Source of the DNA: Oscarella lobularis
Lineage: Eukaryota; Porifera; Homoscleromorpha; Homosclerophorida; Oscarellidae
Length of the DNA: 64,000 bases
Direction: 5' to 3'
Assembly: GCF_947507565.1 (NCBI RefSeq)
Contig: NC_089177.1
Span: 2,418,001-2,482,000 of the forward strand
Part shown: piece after piece, positions 36,401 to 49,735 of the stretch
How the letters are laid out: the number at the start of each line of letters is the position of its first letter
Position numbering within the stretch: position 1 is the stretch's first letter
The notes under the pieces: generated by a model
Database searches by the model: none
What the model was told of the DNA's origin: nothing
The model's input: only the letters and a program-made list of their open reading frames with translations
Program-made: the position numbers and the translations under genes

Positions 36401-39400
36401 GGGAGTGGATGCGCACGAGCAGTGCACTCGCGTACTTTGTCGTCGATCTACATCGCGAAGAGTACGCGTATGAGCAAATTCGAGCCCGGACCACTTTTTG
36501 GTAGGCCGGACCACTTTTCGAAGGCAAGAAAAGCTGTCCGGGGGGACCACTTTTCGGGCGGACCACTTTTCTGGTGACAGGCCCTCAATTTATTATTTAT
36601 GCCCTAAGAACCAAAGATTAGGCCCTCAATTTATTATTTAGGCTCTAAGAATCAAAGATTAGGCCCTTAATTTATTATTTAGGCCCTAAGAATCAAAGAT
36701 TAGGCCCTCAATTTATTATTTAGGCTCTAAGAATCAAAGATCAGGCACTCAATTGATTATTTAGGCCCTAAGAATCAAAGATTAGGCCCTCAATTTATTT
36801 TTTGGGCTCTAAGAATCAAAGATAAGGCACTCAATTTATTGTTTAGGCCCTAAGAATCAAAGATTAGGCCTTCAATTTATTATTAGGGCCCTAAGAATAT
36901 AAGATTAGGCCCTCAATTTATTATTTAGGCTCTAAGAATAAAAGATTAGGCCCTCAATTTATTATTTAGGCTGTAAGAATCAAAGATTAGGCCCTCAATT
37001 TATTATTTAGGCCCTAAGAATCAAAAATTAGGCCCTCAGTTTATTATTCAGGCTCTAAGAATAAAAGATTAGGCCCTCAATTTATTATTTAGGCCCTAAG
37101 AATCAAAGATTAGGCCCTCCATCTATTATTAAGGCACTAATAATCAAAGATTAGGCCCCAAATTTATTATTTAGGCCCCAAAAATCAAAGATTAGGCCCT
37201 CAATTTTTTATTTACGCCCTAAGAATAAAAGATTAGGCCCTCAATTTATTATTTAGGCTCTAAGAATCAAAAATTAGGCCCTTAATTTATTATTTACGTC
37301 CTAAGAATCAAAGATTAGGCCCTCAATTTATTATTTAGGCTCTAAGAATCAAAGATTAGTCCCTCAATTTATTATTTAGGCTCTAAGAATCAAAGATTAG
37401 GCTCTCAATTTATTATTTAGGCTCTAAAAATCAAAGATTAGGCCATCAATTTATTATTTAGGCCCTAAGAATCAAAGATTAGGCCCTCAATTTATTATTT
37501 AGGCTCCAAGACTCAAAGAATAGACACTCAATTTATTATTTAGTCTCTAAGAATCAAAGATTAGGCTCTCAATTTATTATTTAGGCTCTAAGAATCAAAG
37601 AATTGCCACTCAATTTTTTATTAAGGCCCTAAGAATCAAAGATTAGGCCCTCAATTTATTATTTAGGCTCTAAGAATCAAAGAATTGACACTCAATTTAT
37701 TATTAAGGCCCTAAGAATCAAAGATTAGGCCCTCAATTTAATATTTAGGCCCTAAGAATAAAAGATTAGGCCCTCAATTTATTATTTAGGCTCTAAGAAT
37801 CAAAAATTAGGCCCTTAATTTATTATTTACGCCCTAAGAATCAAAGATTAGGCCCTCAATTTATTATTTAGGCTCTAAGAATCAAAGATTAGTCCCTCAA
37901 TTTATTATTTAGGCTCTAAGAATCAAAGATTAGGCCCTCAATTTATTATTTAGGCTCTAAGAATCAAAGATTAGGCCATCAATTTATTATTTAGGCCCTA
38001 ACAATCAAAGATTAGGCCCTCAATTTATTATTTAGGCTCCAAGACTCAAAGAATAGACACTCAATTTATTATTTAGTCTCTAAGAATCAAAGATTAGGCT
38101 CTCAATTTATTATTTAGGCTCTAAGAATCAAAGAATTGCCACTCAATTTTTTATTAAGGCCCTAAGAATCAAAGATTAGGCCCTCAATTTATTATTTAGG
38201 CTCTAAGAATCAAAGAATTGACACTCAATTTATTATTAAGGCCCTAAGAATCAAAGATTAGGCCCTCAATTTAATATTTAGGCTCTAAGAATAAAAGATT
38301 AGGCCCTCAATTTATTATTAAGGCACTAAGAATCAAAGATTAGGCCCTCAATTTATTATTTATGCCCTAAGAATCAAAGATTAGGCCCTCAATTTATTAT
38401 TTAGGCTCTAAGAATGAAGATTAGGCCCTCAATTTATTATTTACGCTCTAAGAATCAAAGATTAGGCCCTCAATTTATTATTTAGGCCCTAAGAATCAAA
38501 GATTAGGCCCTCAATTTAATATTTAGGCTCTAAGAATAAAAGATTAGGCCCTCAATTTATTATTAAGGCACTAAGAATCAAAGATTAGGCCCTCAATTTA
38601 TTATTTATGCCCTAAGAATCAAAGATTAGGCCCTCAATTTATTATTTAGGCTCTAAGAATCAAACATTAGGCCCTTAATTTATTATTTAGGCCCTAAGAA
38701 TAAAAGATTAGGCCTTCAATTTATTATTTATGCCCTAAGAATCAAAGATTAGGCTTTCAATTTATTATTTAGGCTCTAAGAATCAAAGATTAGGCCCTTA
38801 ATTTATTATTTAGGCCCTAAGAATCAAAGATTAGGCCCTCAATTTATTATTTAGGCTCTAAGAATCAAAGAATTGACACTCAATTTATTATTAAGGCCCT
38901 AAGAATAAAAGATTAGGCCCTCAATTTAATATTTAGGCTCTAAGAATAAAAGATAAGGCCCTCAATTTATTATTAAGGCACTAAGAATCAAAGATTAGGC
39001 CCTCAATTTATTATTTATGCCCTAAGAATCAAAGATTAGGCCCTCAATTTATTATTTAGGCTCTAAGAATCAAAGATTAGGCCCTTAATTTATTATTTAG
39101 GCCCTAAGAATCAAAGATTAGGCCCTCAATTTATTATTTAGGCTCTAAGAATCAAAGATAAGGCCCTCAATTGATTATTTAGGCCCTAAGAATCAAAGAT
39201 TAGGCCCTCAATTTAATTTTTGGGCTCTAAGAATCAAAGATTAGGCACTCAATTTATTTTTTGGGCTCTAAGAATCAAAGATTAGGCCCTCAATTTATTA
39301 TTTAGGCTCTAAGAATTAAAGATTAGGCCCTCAATTTATTATTAAGGCCCTAAGAATCAAAGATTAGGCCCTCAATTTATTTTTTGGGCTCTAAGAATCA

Positions 39401-42400
39401 AAGATTAGGCACTCAATTTATTGTTTAGGCCCTAAGAATCAAAGATTAGGCCCTCAATTTATTTTTTGGGCTCTAAGAATCAAAGATTAGGCACTCAATT
39501 TATTGTTTAGGCCCTAAGAATCAAAGATTAGGCCTTCAATTTATTATTAAGGCCCTAAGAATATAAGATTAGGCCCTCAATTTATTATTTAGGCTCTAAG
39601 AATACAAGATTAGGCCCTCAATTTATTATTTAGGCTGTAAGAATCAAAGATTAGGCCCTCAATTTATTATTTAGGCCCTAAGAATCAAAAATTAGGCCCT
39701 CAGTTTATTATTCAGGCTCTAAGAATAAAAGATTAGGCCCTCAATTTATTATTTAGGCTCTAAGAATCAAAGATTAGGCCCTCCATCTATTATTAAGGCA
39801 CTAATAATCAAAGATTAGGCCCTAAATTTATTATTTAGGCCCCAAAAATCAAAGATTAGGCCCTCAATTTTTTATTTACGCCCTAAGAATAAAAGATTAG
39901 GCCCTCAATTTATTATTTAGGCTCTAAGAATCAAAAATTAGGCCCTTAATTTATTATTTACGCCCTAAGAATCAAAGATTAGGCCTTTAATTTATTATTT
40001 AGGCTCTAAGAATCAAAGATTAGGCCCTCAATTTATTATTTAGGCTCTAAGAATCAAAGATTAGGCCATCAATTTATTATTTAGGCCCTAAGAATCAAAG
40101 ATTAGGCCCTCAATTTATTATTTAGGCTCCAAGACTCAAAGAATAGACACTCAATTTATTATTTAGTCTCTAAGAATCAAAGATTAGGCTCTCAATTTAT
40201 TATTTAGGCTCTAAGAATCAAAGAATTGCCACTCAATTTTTTTTTAAGGCCCTAAGAATCAAAGATTAGGCCCTCAATTTATTATTTAGGCTCTAAGAAT
40301 CAAAGAATTGACACTCAATTTATTATTAAGGCCCTAAGAATCAAAGATTAGGCCCTCAATTTAATATTTAGGCTCTAAGAATAAAAGATTAGGCCCTCAA
40401 TTTATTATTAAGGCACTAAGAATCAAAGATTAGGCCCTCAATTTATTATTTATGCCCTAAGAATCAAAGATTAGGCCCTCAATTTATTATTTAGGCTCTA
40501 AGAATCAAAGATTAGGCCCTCAATTTATTATTTAGGCTCTAAGAATGAAGATTAGGCCCTCAATTTATTATTTAGGCTCTAAGAATCAAAGATTAGGCCC
40601 TTAATTTATTATTTAGCCCTAAGAATAAAAGATAAGGCCCTCAATTTATTATTAAGGCACTAAGAATCAAAGATTAGGCCCTCAATTTATTATTTATGCC
40701 CTAAGAATCAAAGATTAGGCCCTCAATTTATTATTTAGGCTTTAAGAATCAAAGATTAGGCCCTCAATTTATTATTTAGGCTCTAAGAATCAAAGATTAG
40801 GCCCTCAATTTATTATTTAGGCCCTAAGAATCAAAGATTAGGCCCTCAATTTATTATTTAGGCTCTAAGAATCAAAGAATAGACACTCAATTTATTATTT
40901 AGGCCCTAAGAATCAAAGATTAGGCCCTCAATTTATTATTCAGGCTCTAAGAATCAAAGAATTGACACTCAATTTATTATTAAGGCCCTAAGAATCAAAG
41001 AATAGGCCCTCAATTTAATATTTAGGCTCTAAGAATAAAAGATAAGGCCCTCAATTTATTATTAAGGCACTAAGAATCAAAGATTAGGCCCTCAATTTAT
41101 TATTTAGGCTCTAAGAATCAAAGATTAGGCCCTTAATTTATTATTTAGGCCCTAAGAATCAAAGATTAGGCCCTCAATTTATTATTTAGGCTCTAAGAAT
41201 CAAAGATAAGGCCCTCAATTGATTATTTAGGCCCTAAGAATCAAAGATTAGGCCTCAATTTAATTTTTGGGCTCTAAGAATCAAAGATTAGGCACTCAAT
41301 TTATTTTTTAGGCTCTAAGAATCAAAGATTAGGCCCTCAATTTATTATTTAGGCTCTAAGAATGAAGATTAGGCCTTCAATTTATTATTTACACTCTAAG
41401 AATCAAGATAAGGCCCTCAATTTATTATTTACGCTCTAAGAATCAAAGATTGGGCCCCTAATTTATTATTTATGCCCTAAGAATTAAAGATTAGTCACTC
41501 AATTTATTATTAAGGCACTAAGAATCAAAGATTAGGCCCTCAATTTATTATTTAGGCTCTAAGAATCAAAGATTAGGCCCTCAATTTATTATTTAGGCCC
41601 TAAGAATCAAAGATTAGGCCCTCCATCTATTACTAAGGCACTAATAATCAAAGATTAGGCCATCAATTTATTATTTAGGCTCTAAGAATCAAAGAATTGA
41701 CACTCAATTTATTATTAAGGCCCTAAGAATCAAAGATTAGGCCCACAATTTATTATTTAGGACCTAAGAATCAAAGATTAGGCCTTCAATTTATTATTAA
41801 TGCACTAAGAATCAAAGATTAGGCACTCAATTTATTATTTATGCCCTAAGAATCAAAGATTAGGCCCTCAATTTATTATTTAGGCTCTAAGAATCAAAGA
41901 TTAGGCTCTCAATTTATTATTTTGGCTCTAAGAATCAAAGATTAGGCCATCAATTTATTATTTAAGCCCTAAGAATCAAAGATTAGGCCCTCAATTTATT
42001 ATTTAGGCTCCAAGACTCAAAGAATAGACACTCAATTTATTATTTAGTCTCTACGAATCAAAGATTAGGCTCTCAATTTATTATTTAGGCTCTAAGAATC
42101 AAAGAATTGACACTCAATTTTTTATTAAGGCCCTAAGAATCAAAGATTAGGCCCTCAATTTATTATTTAGGCTCTAAGAATCAAAGAATTGACACTCAAT
42201 TTATTATTAAGGCCCTAAGAATCAAAGATTAGGCCCTAAATTTAATATTTAGGCTCTAGGAATAGAAGATTAGGCCCTCAATTTATTATTAAGGCACTAA
42301 GACTCAAAGATTAGGCCCTCAATTTATTATTTATGCCCTAAGAATCAAAGATTAGGCCCTCAATTTATTATTTAGGCTCTAAGAATCAAAGATTAGGCCC

Positions 42401-45400
42401 TCCATCTATTATTAAGGCACTAAGAATCAAAGATTAGGCCCTCAATTTATTATTAAGGCACTAAGAATCAAAGATTAGGCCTTCAATTTATTATTTATGC
42501 CCTAAGAATCAAAGATTAGGCCCTCAATTTATTATTTAGGCTCAAAGAATCAAAGATTAAACTCTCAATTTATTATTTAGGCTCTAAGAATCAAAGATTA
42601 GGCACTCAATTTATTATTTAGGCCCTAAGAATCAAAGATTAGGCCATCAATTTATTATTTAGGCTCTAAGAATCAAAGAATAGGCTCTCAATTTATTATT
42701 TAGGCTCTAAGAATCAAAGATTAGGCCCTCAATTTATTATTTAGGCCCTAAAAATCAAAGATTAGGCCCTCAATTTTTTATTTACGACCTAAGAATCAAA
42801 GATTAGGCCCTCAATTTATTATTTAGGCTCTAAGAATCAAAAATTAGGCCCTTAATTTATTATTTACGCCCTAAGAATCAAAGATTAGGCCCTCCATTTA
42901 TTATTTAGGCTCTAAGAATCAAAGATTAGGCCCTCAATTTATTATTTAGGCTCTAAGAATCAAAGATTAGGCTCTCAATTTATTATTTAGGCTCTAAGAA
43001 TCAAAGATTAGGCCTTCAATTTATTATTTAGTCTCTAAGTCTCAAAGAATAGACACTCAATTTATTATTTAGTCTCTAAGAATCAAAGATTAGGCTCTCA
43101 ATTTATTATTTAGGCTCTAAGAATCAAAGATTAGGCCCTCAATTTATTATTTAGGCTCTAAGAATCAAAGAATTGACACTCAATTTATTATAAAGGCCCT
43201 GAGAATCAAAGATTAGGCCCTCCATCTATTATTAAGGCACTAATAATCAAAGATTAGGCACTCAATTTATTATTTAGGCCCTAAAAATCAAAGATTAGGC
43301 TCTCAATTTTTTATTTACGCCCTAAGAATCAAAGATTAGGCCCTCAATTTATTATTTAGGCTCTAAGAATCAAAAATTAGGCCCTTAATTTATTATTCAC
43401 GCCCTAAGAATCAAAGATTAGGCCCTCCATTTATTATTTAGGCTCTAAGAATCAAAGATTAGGCCCTCAATTTATTATTTAGGCTCTAAGAATCAAAGAA
43501 TAGACACTCAATTTATTATTAAGGCCCTAAGAATCAAAGATTAGGCCCTCAATTTATTATTTAGGCCCTAAGAATCAAAGATTAGGCCCTCAATTTATTA
43601 TTAAGGCAATAAGAATCAAAGATTAGGCCCTCAATTTATTATTTATGCCCTAAGAATCAAAGATTAGGCCCCCAATTTATTATTTAGGCTCTAAGAATCA
43701 AAGATTAGGCCCTCAATTTATTATTTAGGCTCTAAGAATGAAGATTAGGCCCTCAATTTATTATTCAGGCTCTAAGAATCAAAGAATTGACACTCAATTT
43801 ATTATTAAGGCCCTAAGAATCAAAGATTAGGCCCTCAATTTAATATTTAGGCTCTAAGAATAAAAGATAAGGCCCTCAATTTATTATTAAGGCACTAAGA
43901 ATCAAAGATTAGGCCCTCAATTTATTATTTAGGCTCTAAGAATCAAAGATTAGGCCCTTAATTTATTATTTAGGCCCTAAGAATCAAAGATTAGGCCCTC
44001 AATTTATTATTTAGGCTCTAAGAATCAAAGATAAGGCCCTCAATTGATTATTTAGGCCCTAAGAATCAAAGATTAGGCCTCAATTTAATTTTTGGGCTCT
44101 AAGAATCAAAGATTAGGCACTCAATTTATTTTTTAGGCTCTAAGAATCAAAGATTAGGCCCTCAATTTATTATTTAGGCTCTAAGAATTAAAGATTAGGC
44201 CCTCAATTTATTATTTAGGCTCTAAGAATGTAGATTAGGCCTTCAATTTATTATTTACACTCTAAGAATCAAGATAAGGCCCTCAATTTATTATTTACGC
44301 TCTAAGAATCAAAGATTGGGCCCCTAATTTATTATTTATGCCCTAAGAATTAAAGATTAGTCACTCAATTTATTATTAAGGCACTAAGAATCAAAGATTA
44401 GGCCCTCAATTTATTATTTAGGCTCTAAGAATCAAAGATTAGGCCCTCAATTTATTATTTAGGCCCTAAGAATCAAAGATTAGGCCCTCCATCTATTACT
44501 AAGGCACTAATAATCAAAGATTAGGCCATCAATTTATTATTTAGGCTCTAAGAATCAAAGAATTGACACTCAATTTATTATTAAGGCCCTAAGAATCAAA
44601 GATTAGGCCCACAATTTATTATTTAGGACCTAAGAATCAAAGATTAGGCCTTCAATTTATTATTAATGCACTAAGAATCAAAGATTAGGCACTCAATTTA
44701 TTATTTATGCCCTAAGAATCAAAGATTAGGCCCTCAATTTATTATTTAGGCTCTAAGAATCAAAGATTAGGCTCTCAATTTATTATTTTGGCTCTAAGAA
44801 TCAAAGATTAGGCCATCAATTTATTATTTAAGCCCTAAGAATCAAAGATTAGGCCCTCAATTTATTATTTAGGCTCCAAGACTCAAAGAATAGACACTCA
44901 ATTTATTATTTAGTCTCTACGAATCAAAGATTAGGCTCTCAATTTATTATTTAGGCTCTAAGAATCAAAGAATAGACACTCAATTTATTATTAAGGCCCT
45001 AAGAATCAAAGATTAGGCCCTCAATTTATTATTTAGGCCCTAAGAATCAAAGATTAGGCCCTCAATTTATTATTAAGGCACTAAGAATCAAAGATTAGGC
45101 CCTCAATTTATTATTTATGCCCTAAGAATCAAAGATTAGGCCCCCAATTTATTATTTAGGCTCTAAGAATCAAAGATTAGGCCCTCAATTTATTATTTAG
45201 GCTCTAAGAATCAAAGATTAGGCCCTCAATTTATTATTTAGGCCCTAAGAATCAAACAATAGGCTCTCAATTTATTATTTAGGCTCTAAGAATCAAAGAA
45301 TAGTCACTCAATTTATTATTTAGGCTCTAAGAATTAAAGATTAGGCCCTCAATTTATTATTTAGGCTCTAAGAATGAAGATTAGGCCCTCAATTTATTAT

Positions 45401-46312
45401 TTACGCTCTAAGAATCAAGATTAGGCCCTCAATTTATTATTTACGCTCTAAGAATCAAGATTAGGCTCTCAATTTATTATTTACGCTCTAAGAATCAAGA
45501 TTAGGCCCTCAATTTATTATTTACGCTCTAAGAATCAAAGATTGGGCCCTTAATTTATTATTTATGCCCTAAGAATCAAAGATTAGGCTCTCAATTTATT
45601 ATATAGGCTCTAAGAATCAAAGATTAGGCCCTCAATTTATTATTTAGGTTCTAAGAATCAAAGATTAGGCCCTCAATATATTATGCTCTCAATATATTAT
45701 TTAGTCCCTAAGAATCAAAGATTAGGCCCTCAATTTATTTTTTGGGCTCTAAGAATCAAAGATTAGGCCCTCAATTTATTATTTAGGCCCTAAGAATCAA
45801 GGATTAGGCGCTCAATTTATTTTTTGGGCTCTAAGAATCAAAGATTAGGCCCTCAAGTTATTATTTAGGCTCTAAGAATCAAAGATTAGGCCCTCAATTT
45901 ATTATTTAGGCCCTAAGAGTCAAAGATTAGGCGCTCAATTTATTTTTTGGGCTCTAAGAATCAAATATTAGGCCCTCAATTTATTATTTAGGCTCTAAGA
46001 ATCAAAGATTAGGCCCTCAATTTATTATTTAGGCTCTAAGAATGAAGATTAGGCCCTCAATTTATTATTTACGCTCTAAGAATCAAAGATTAGGCCCTCA
46101 ATTTATTATTTAGGCCCTAAGAATCAAAGATTAGGCCCTCAATTTATTATTTAGGCCCTGAGAATCAAAGATTAGGCCCTAAATTTATTATTTAGGCTCT
46201 AAGAATCAAAGATTAGGCCCTCAATTTATTATGGAGGCCCTAAGAATCAAAGATTAGGCCCTCAATTTATTATTTAGGCTCTAAGAATCAAAGATTAGGC
46301 CCTCAATTTATT
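33489..46312. repeat. 41-bp satellite array, about 12.8 kb
   Basis: The unit begins TTAGGCTCTAAGAATCAAAG and ends CTCAATTTATTAT. The period of 41 bp was measured on consecutive units at 33542 and 33583. About 300 copies run head to tail, with occasional 40-bp units and recurring variants (GACACTC, CCATCTATTATTAAGGCAC, TTTTTTGGGC). The array is broken once, by the inverted-repeat element at 35985-36579. Blocks of variants recur in order: a marker with CTCCAAGACTCAAAGAATAG appears near 37502, 38035, 40126, 42008 and 44873. About 41.0-42.1 kb is duplicated at about 43.9-44.9 kb. It is non-coding: stops occur in every frame of the unit. Confidence 0.97.
35985..36579. mobile_element. 595-bp non-autonomous terminal-inverted-repeat element inserted in the satellite
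   Basis: The insertion interrupts one 41-bp satellite unit exactly: TTAGGCC before it and GGCCCTCAATT after it, so GGCC (35981-35984 and 36580-36583) is duplicated. The ends are TGTCA and TGACA. Inverted repeats of about 37 bp continue inward, both arms carrying AAAAGTGGTCC twice, separated by a GCC-rich spacer. The 5' subterminal region repeats GTGGTCCGGGACCAC palindromes several times, and the 3' side repeats GGACCACTTTT. No transposase is encoded; the open frames in it are low-complexity translations of the repeats. Confidence 0.85.
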
Positions 46313-46343
46313 TTAGTAGCTAATCTTAGCTTTTTTAAGAATG

Positions 46344-46351
46344 TATATAAA
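46344..46351 (+). promoter_or_regulatory. TATA box candidate upstream of the repeat ORF
   Basis: TATATAAA lies 70 bp upstream of the ATG at 46421, in the short unique stretch between the 41-bp and 45-bp arrays. This could be a core promoter, but the neighbouring array is itself full of TATATATA, so chance is possible. Confidence 0.3.
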
Positions 46352-46420
46352 CCGATTAATCAATTTATTAATGTTTTACCAGAAGCGCGCACGCGTCATA
46401 TATTGCAGATTTTCCTTTTC

Positions 46421-46729
46421 ATGCTTTCTGTCCCGACTGGCTTTCTTCTCTTTTCTTTAGTCGATCAAGTCGCTCGCGAAGTTGACCTAGACGAAAGCGA
46501 GAACGTCACGGCGCTCATAGAGAAGTTTCCGCCCTATGACTACACTACTCCGCCTACAGGCGGTATATATATTCCGTCAGGTAGTGTTCGTACTCCTCCG
46601 GCAGGCGGTATATATTTCGTCAGGCGTTGTTCTTACTCGGCGGTATATATATTCCGTCAGGCGTTGTTCGCACTTCGCCTGCAGGCGGTATATATATTTT
46701 GTCAAGCGTTGTACGTACTCCGCCGGTAA
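46421..46729 (+). pseudogene. short secreted-type ORF leading into the 45-bp repeats (decayed repeat protein?)
   Basis: An ATG at 46421 starts a hydrophobic leader (MLSVPTGFLLFSLVDQVARE) and a unique acidic segment (DLDESENVTALIEKFPPYD). It then enters the first two 45-bp units in the frame that reads TGGIYIPSGSVRTPPA. A 2-bp shortening in the next unit changes frame, and the ORF ends at 46729. TTTCTTTAG at 46452-46460 could instead be an acceptor, making the unique segment an internal exon. Whether this is a live gene with frame-variable repeats, a decayed gene or chance cannot be settled here. Confidence 0.35.
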
Positions 46730-49700
46730 GCGGTATATATATTCCGTCAGGCGTTGTTCGTACTCCGCCTCCAGGCGGTATATATTTTCCGTTAGGCGTT
46801 GTTCGTACTCCGCCTGCAGGCGGTATATATATTCCGTCAGGCGTTGTTCGTACTCTTCCGGTAGGCGGTATATATATTCCGTCAGGCGGTGTTCATACTC
46901 TTCCAGCAAGCGGTATATATATTCCGTCAGGATTGTTCGTACTCCTCCGACAGGCGGTATATATATTCCGTCAGGCGTTGTTCGTACTCCTCCGGCAGGC
47001 CGTGTATAAATTTCGTCAGGCGTTGTTCGTACTCCTCCGGCAGGCGAAATATATAATTCGTCAGGCAGTGTTCGTACTCCGCCGGTAGGCGGTATATATA
47101 TTTCGTCAGGCGTTGTTTGTACTCCTCTGGCAGGCGGTATATATTTCGTCAGGCGTTGTTCGTACTCCGCCTCCAGGCGGTGTATATATTCCGTCAGGCA
47201 CTGTTTGTACTCCGCCGGTAGGCGGTATATATATTCCGTCAGGCGTTGTACGTACTCCTTCGGAAGCGGTATATATATTCCGTCAGACAGTTTTCGTACT
47301 CCGCCGGTAGGCGGTATATATATTCCGTCAGGCGTTGTACGTACTCCTCCGGCAGGCGGTATATATATTTCGTCAGGCGTTGTTCGTACTCCTCCGGCAG
47401 GCGGTATATATATTCCGTCAGGCGTTGTACGTACTCCTTCGGAAGCGGTATATATATTTCGTCAGGCAGTGTTCATACTCCGCCTGCAGGCGGTATATAT
47501 ATTCCGTCAGGCGTTGTTCGTACTCCGCCTCCAGGCGGTGTATATATTGTTTGTACTCCGCCGGTAGGCGGTATATATATTCCGTCAGGCGTTGTTCGTA
47601 CTCCTCCGGCAGGCGGTATATATATTTCGTCAGGCAGTGGTCTTACTCCGCCGGTAGGCGGTATATATATTTCGTCAGGGGATGTTTGTACTCCTTTGGA
47701 AGCGATATATATATTTCGTCAGGCGGTGTTTGTACTTTTCCGGCAGGCGGTATATATATTTCGTCAGGCGTTTTCGTACTCCGCCTGCAGGCGGTATATA
47801 TATTCCGTCAGGCGGTGTTCGTACTCTTCCGGCAAGCGGTATATATATTCCGTCAGGCATTGTTCGTACTCCGCCGGCAAGCGGTATATATATTCCGTCA
47901 GGCATTGTTCGTACTCTTCCGGCAAGCGGTATATATATTCCGTCAGGCGGTGTTCGTACTCCGCGTGCAGGCGGTATATATATTTCGTCAGACGGTGTTC
48001 GTACTTCGCCTCCAGGCGGTATATATATTCCGTCAGGCACTGTTTGTACTCCGCCGGTAGGCGGTATATATATTCCGACAGGCGTTGTTCGTACTCCGCC
48101 GGCAAGCGGTATATATATATTCCGTCAGGCGTTGTTCGTACTCCTCCGGCAGGCGGTATATATATTTCGTCAGGCGTTGTTCGTACTCCTCCGGCAGGCG
48201 GTATATATATTTCGTCAGGCGTTGTTCGTACTCCTCCGGCAGGCGGTATATATATTTCGTCAGGCAGTGGTCGTACTCCGCCGGTAGGCGGTATATATAT
48301 TTCGTCAGGGGATGTTTGTACTCCTCTGGAAGCGATATATATATTTCGTCAGGCGGCGTTCGTACTCCGCCTGCAGGCGGTATATATATTTCGTCAGGCG
48401 TTGTTCGTACTCCTCCGGCAGGCGAAATATATAATTCGTCAGGCAGTGTTCGTACTCCGCCGGTAGGCGGTATATATATTTCGTCAGGCGTTGTTTGTAC
48501 TCCTCTGGCAGGCGGTATATATATTCTGTCAGGCGTTGTTCGTACTCCGCCTCCAGGCGGTGTATATATTCCGTCAGGCACTGTTTGTACTCCGCCGGTA
48601 GGCGGTATATATATTCCGTCAGGCGTTGTACGTACTCCTTCGGAAGCGGTATATATATTCCGTCAGACAGTTTTCGTACTCCGCCGGTAGGCGGTATATA
48701 TATTCCGTCAGGCGTTGTACGTACTCCTCCGGCAGGCGGTATATATATTTCGTCAGGCGTTGTTCGTACTCCTCCGGCAGACGGTATATATATTTCGTCA
48801 GGCAGTGGTCGTACTCCGCCGGTAGGCGGTATATGTATTTCGTCAGGGGATGTTTGTACTCCTTTGGAAGCGATATATATATATTTCGACAGGCGGTGTT
48901 TGTACTTTTCCGGCAGGCGGTATATATATTTCGTCAAGCGTTTTCGTACTCCGCCTGTAGGCGGTATAAATATTCCGTGAGGCGTTTTCGTACTCCGCCT
49001 GCAGGCGATATACATTCCGTCAGGCGTTGTTCGTACTCTTCCGGTAGGCGGTATATATATTCCGTCAGGCACTGTTCGTACTCCGCCGGTTAGCGGTATA
49101 TATATTCCGTCAGGCGTTGTTCGTACTCCGCCTGCAGGCGGTATATATATTCCGTCAGGCGTTGTTCGTACTCTGCCGGCAGGCGGTATATATATTCCGT
49201 CAGGCATTGTTCGTACTGGCAGGCGAAATATATAATTCGTCAGAAGATGTTCGTACTCCTCCGCAAGCGGTATATATAGGCGGTATATATATTCCGGCAG
49301 ACATTGTTCGTACTCCGCCGTTAGGCGGTATATATATTCCGTCAGGCGTTGTTCGTACTCCGCCTGCAGGCGGTATATATATTCCGTCAGGCGTTGTTCG
49401 TACTCCGCCTGCAGGCGGTATATATATTCCGTCAGGCGTTGTTCGTACTTCGCCTGCAGGCGGTATATATATATTCCGTCAGGCGGTCTTTGTACTTCGC
49501 CGGCAGGCGGTATATATATTCCGGCAGACATTGTTCATACTCCGCCGTTAGGCGGTATATATATTCCGTCAGGCGTTGTTCGTACTCCGCCTGCAGGTGG
49601 TATATATATATTCCGTCAGGCGGTCTTCGTACTTCGCCTGCAGGCGGTATATATATTCCGTCAGGCGGTCTTCGTACTTCGCCGGCAGGCGGTATATATA

Positions 49701-49735
49701 TTCCGGCAGACATTGTTCCTACTCCGCCGGCAAGT
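46556..49735. repeat. 45-bp (15-codon) tandem repeat array, about 3.2 kb
   Basis: About 70 units, most 45 bp, start GGCGGTATATATATTCCGTC and continue AGGCGTTGTTCGTACTCCGC. In one + frame the unit reads GGIYIPSGVVRTPPA. Because the unit length is a multiple of three and lacks stops, frames stay open for hundreds of codons on both strands (for example 47246-48466 on + and 48305-49531 on -). Short units of 42-44 bp or with TATATAT changed to TATAT shift the frame repeatedly. Multi-unit blocks recur, such as about 47040-47450 and 48420-48800. I read it as a minisatellite that may once have been coding. Confidence 0.92.

Noticed and set aside
33489-46312. CRISPR-like regular repeats or telomeric TTAGGC repeats
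   Set aside because: Units are contiguous 41-bp repeats with no unique spacers, in a eukaryotic genome. TTAGGC occurs once or twice per unit, not as pure hexamer runs.
48305-49531. 408-codon minus-strand ORF in the 45-bp array
   Set aside because: It is open only because the 45-bp unit lacks stops in that frame. It has no start context, no unique sequence and changes frame between units.
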